Shown one piece after another: positions 3,818-5,291 of a stretch of DNA of 5,291 bases; within the stretch, counting starts at the first letter, position 1; every line of letters begins with the position of its first letter. The stretch is from an uncultured Eubacteriales bacterium. GTDB lineage: Bacteria; Bacillota; Clostridia; Oscillospirales; Acutalibacteraceae. The notes under the pieces are model-generated. The model was given only the letters and a program-made list of their open reading frames with translations, was not told where the DNA came from and searched no databases. The position numbers were made by a program, and so were the translations under genes. The stretch lies in the NCBI GenBank assembly GCA_905198155.1, contig CAJKBQ010000065.1, positions 1-5,291 of the forward strand, read 5' to 3'.

Positions 3818-5291
3818 TTACTTCAACGTCCCGGGGACGATCAGGCTTTCGCCATCCATCTCGGCGGGCTTCTGCAAGCCCATCAGCTCGATCATCGTCG
3901 GCGCAAGGTCTGCCAGACGGCCGCCGTTGCGGAGCTTACACTGCCGCCCGACAATGCACAGCGGCACCGGGTTGGTGGTGTGCGCCGTGAACGGCTCGCC
4001 GTTGTCGTCGATCATGCGGTCTGCGTTGCCGTGATCCGCCGTAATCAGCAGCACGCCGTGCATATCGGCAACCGCGCCTGCCACGCGGCCGACGCACGCG
4101 TCTACCGCTTCCACCGCTTTGACGGCCGCGTCGAACACGCCGGTGTGGCCGACCATGTCGCAGTTGGCAAAGTTGAGGATCACCATGTCGTACTTGCCGG
4201 CGCGGATCTGCTTGGTGACGGCGTCGCACACTTCGTACGCGCTCATCTCCGGCTTCAGGTCAAACGTCGGAACGTCCGGCGACTGGATCAGGATGCGATC
4301 CTCGCCGGGGAAGGTTTTCTCTTCGCCGCCGTTGAAGAAAAACGTGACGTGCGCGTATTTTTGCGTTTCGGCGATGCGCAGCTGCGTCATTCCGTGCTTG
4401 CTGACAAATTCGCCCATCGTCATGTCCAGCTCTTTGGGGTGAAACGCGACGGACACGTTCGGCATCGTCTCGTCATACGGCGTCATGCACACGAAATGCA
4501 CCGGGAAAAATCCCTTTTTGCGCGGGAATCCGGTGAAATCCGGGTCTACAAACGCGCGCGTAATCTGGCGGGCGCGATCCGGGCGGAAGTTGAAAAACAC
4601 GATGCTGTCGTTCGGCTGCACCGTCGCACCGCCGTCGATCACGGTCGGGACGACGAATTCGTCGGTGACGCCCGCAGCGTACGAAGCTTTCATCGCGCAG
4701 TTGGGGCACGCAGCGGTGTGACCGGTGCCGTAAACCATGGCGGCATACGCTTTTTCGACACGATCCCAAGCGAAATCGCGATCCATCGCGTAATAGCGGC
4801 CGGAAATCGTCGCGATTTTGCCGACGCCGATTTCTTTCAGCTTGTCGCAGCACTCCTGCACATAGTGCGCGCCGGACTCCGGCGGCACGTCGCGGCCGTC
4901 GGTGAAGGCGTGAATATACACTTTTTCCAGCCCGCAGCGCTTCGCCAGCTCCACCAGCCCGAACAGGTGGTCGATGTGGCTGTGGACGCCGCCGTCGGAC
5001 AGCAGCCCCATCAGGTGCAGCGCCGAATCGTGCGCTTTGCAGTTTTCCATCGCGGCGCGCAGCGCTTCGTTTTCAAAAAAGTCGCCGTCGCGGATCGATT
5101 TGGTGATGCGCACCAGCATCTGGTACACCACGCGGCCGGCGCCGATGTTGGTGTGGCCGACTTCGCTGTTGCCCATCTGGCCGTCCGGCAGACCGACGTC
5201 CAGCCCCGACGCGCCGATGGTGGTGTACGGATTTTCCGCAAACAAGCGGGTCAGGTTGGGCGTTTTTGCTGCTTTGATCGCGTTGCCGCGC
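3818..5291 (-). CDS. gpmI: 2,3-bisphosphoglycerate-independent phosphoglycerate mutase, 5' end beyond window
   Basis: This glycolytic enzyme interconverts 3- and 2-phosphoglycerate through a phosphoserine intermediate, using Mn2+. The frame is open to the right edge. About 490 residues are visible, so roughly 20-25 N-terminal residues, including the first metal-binding aspartate motif, lie outside. The fragment opens with GNAIKAAKTPNLTRLF, a typical iPGM N-terminal region. The catalytic serine lies in LPDGQMGNSEVGH (codon 5165-5167). The HAFTDGRDVPP segment and the GRYYAMDRD segment follow. The second metal site appears as NFANCDMVGHTG, TADHGNAD and AHTTNPVP near the C-terminus. An in-frame TTG at 5245 is not the start, because homology continues upstream of it. 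The TAA at 3820-3818 is followed at once by a terminator. In many Firmicutes gpmI is last in a glycolytic operon (gap-pgk-tpi-gpmI); the upstream genes are not visible here. Confidence 0.97.
   Translation of the reverse strand, partial: RGNAIKAAKTPNLTRLFAENPYTTIGASGLDVGLPDGQMGNSEVGHTNIGAGRVVYQMLVRITKSIRDGDFFENEALRAAMENCKAHDSALHLMGLLSDGGVHSHIDHLFGLVELAKRCGLEKVYIHAFTDGRDVPPESGAHYVQECCDKLKEIGVGKIATISGRYYAMDRDFAWDRVEKAYAAMVYGTGHTAACPNCAMKASYAAGVTDEFVVPTVIDGGATVQPNDSIVFFNFRPDRARQITRAFVDPDFTGFPRKKGFFPVHFVCMTPYDETMPNVSVAFHPKELDMTMGEFVSKHGMTQLRIAETQKYAHVTFFFNGGEEKTFPGEDRILIQSPDVPTFDLKPEMSAYEVCDAVTKQIRAGKYDMVILNFANCDMVGHTGVFDAAVKAVEAVDACVGRVAGAVADMHGVLLITADHGNADRMIDDNGEPFTAHTTNPVPLCIVGRQCKLRNGGRLADLAPTMIELMGLQKPAEMDGESLIVPGTLK

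Noticed and set aside
3818..5245. TTG at 5245 as the start of gpmI
   Set aside because: Typical phosphoglycerate mutase sequence continues in frame upstream to the window edge, so the real start is outside.

Overview
The window reads as chromosomal DNA from a GC-rich gut Firmicute, most likely a Clostridia/Oscillospiraceae-type organism. This is inferred from strong AGGAGG-type ribosome binding sites, GC-rich genes separated by abruptly AT-rich spacers, rho-independent terminators, and an intestinal-type bile salt hydrolase. No rRNA, tRNA, CRISPR array, transposase or phage gene is visible. The content is mainly housekeeping and host-adaptation genes.

Layout. Positions 1-149 are an AT-rich spacer with a weak imperfect hairpin at 28-54, ending in a tandem array of a 7-bp unit (TATTATC). 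A DeoR/GlpR-type repressor gene (150-833, minus) follows. It is divergent from a two-gene operon on the plus strand: a YgjV-family membrane protein (964-1509) and a glycerophosphodiester phosphodiesterase (1506-2264), joined by an ATGA overlap. The 130-bp divergent spacer holds a perfect 10-bp inverted repeat with TTCG/CGAA half-sites (869-896), directly next to a good sigma-A promoter (899-927). This supports the DeoR protein as regulator of the membrane protein/GDPD pair, and probably of itself. Positions 2265-2612 contain no convincing gene but carry a strong bidirectional terminator (2444-2489).

The right half is transcribed on the minus strand. A choloylglycine hydrolase with all expected catalytic residues and a bile-salt-hydrolase-type Asn lies at 2613-3587. 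A 3'-complete, 5'-truncated cofactor-independent phosphoglycerate mutase (gpmI) runs from 3818 to the right edge. The gpmI terminator (3773-3810) separates the two, so bsh probably has its own promoter in 3605-3772. I could not place that promoter convincingly.

The most distinctive feature is the 7-bp repeat. It occurs as a six-unit array after the deoR stop, a five-unit array just past the gpmI terminator, and a short inverted copy upstream of bsh. Both long arrays have the same orientation relative to the gene they follow. In that sense the unit GATAATA carries stop codons that close all three frames, whereas the opposite sense is fully open. The deoR product also ends about 20 residues early, close to where the AT-rich array begins. 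The divergent operator and these heptad arrays are the observations most worth following up. I see no clear evidence for a wholly new biological system.
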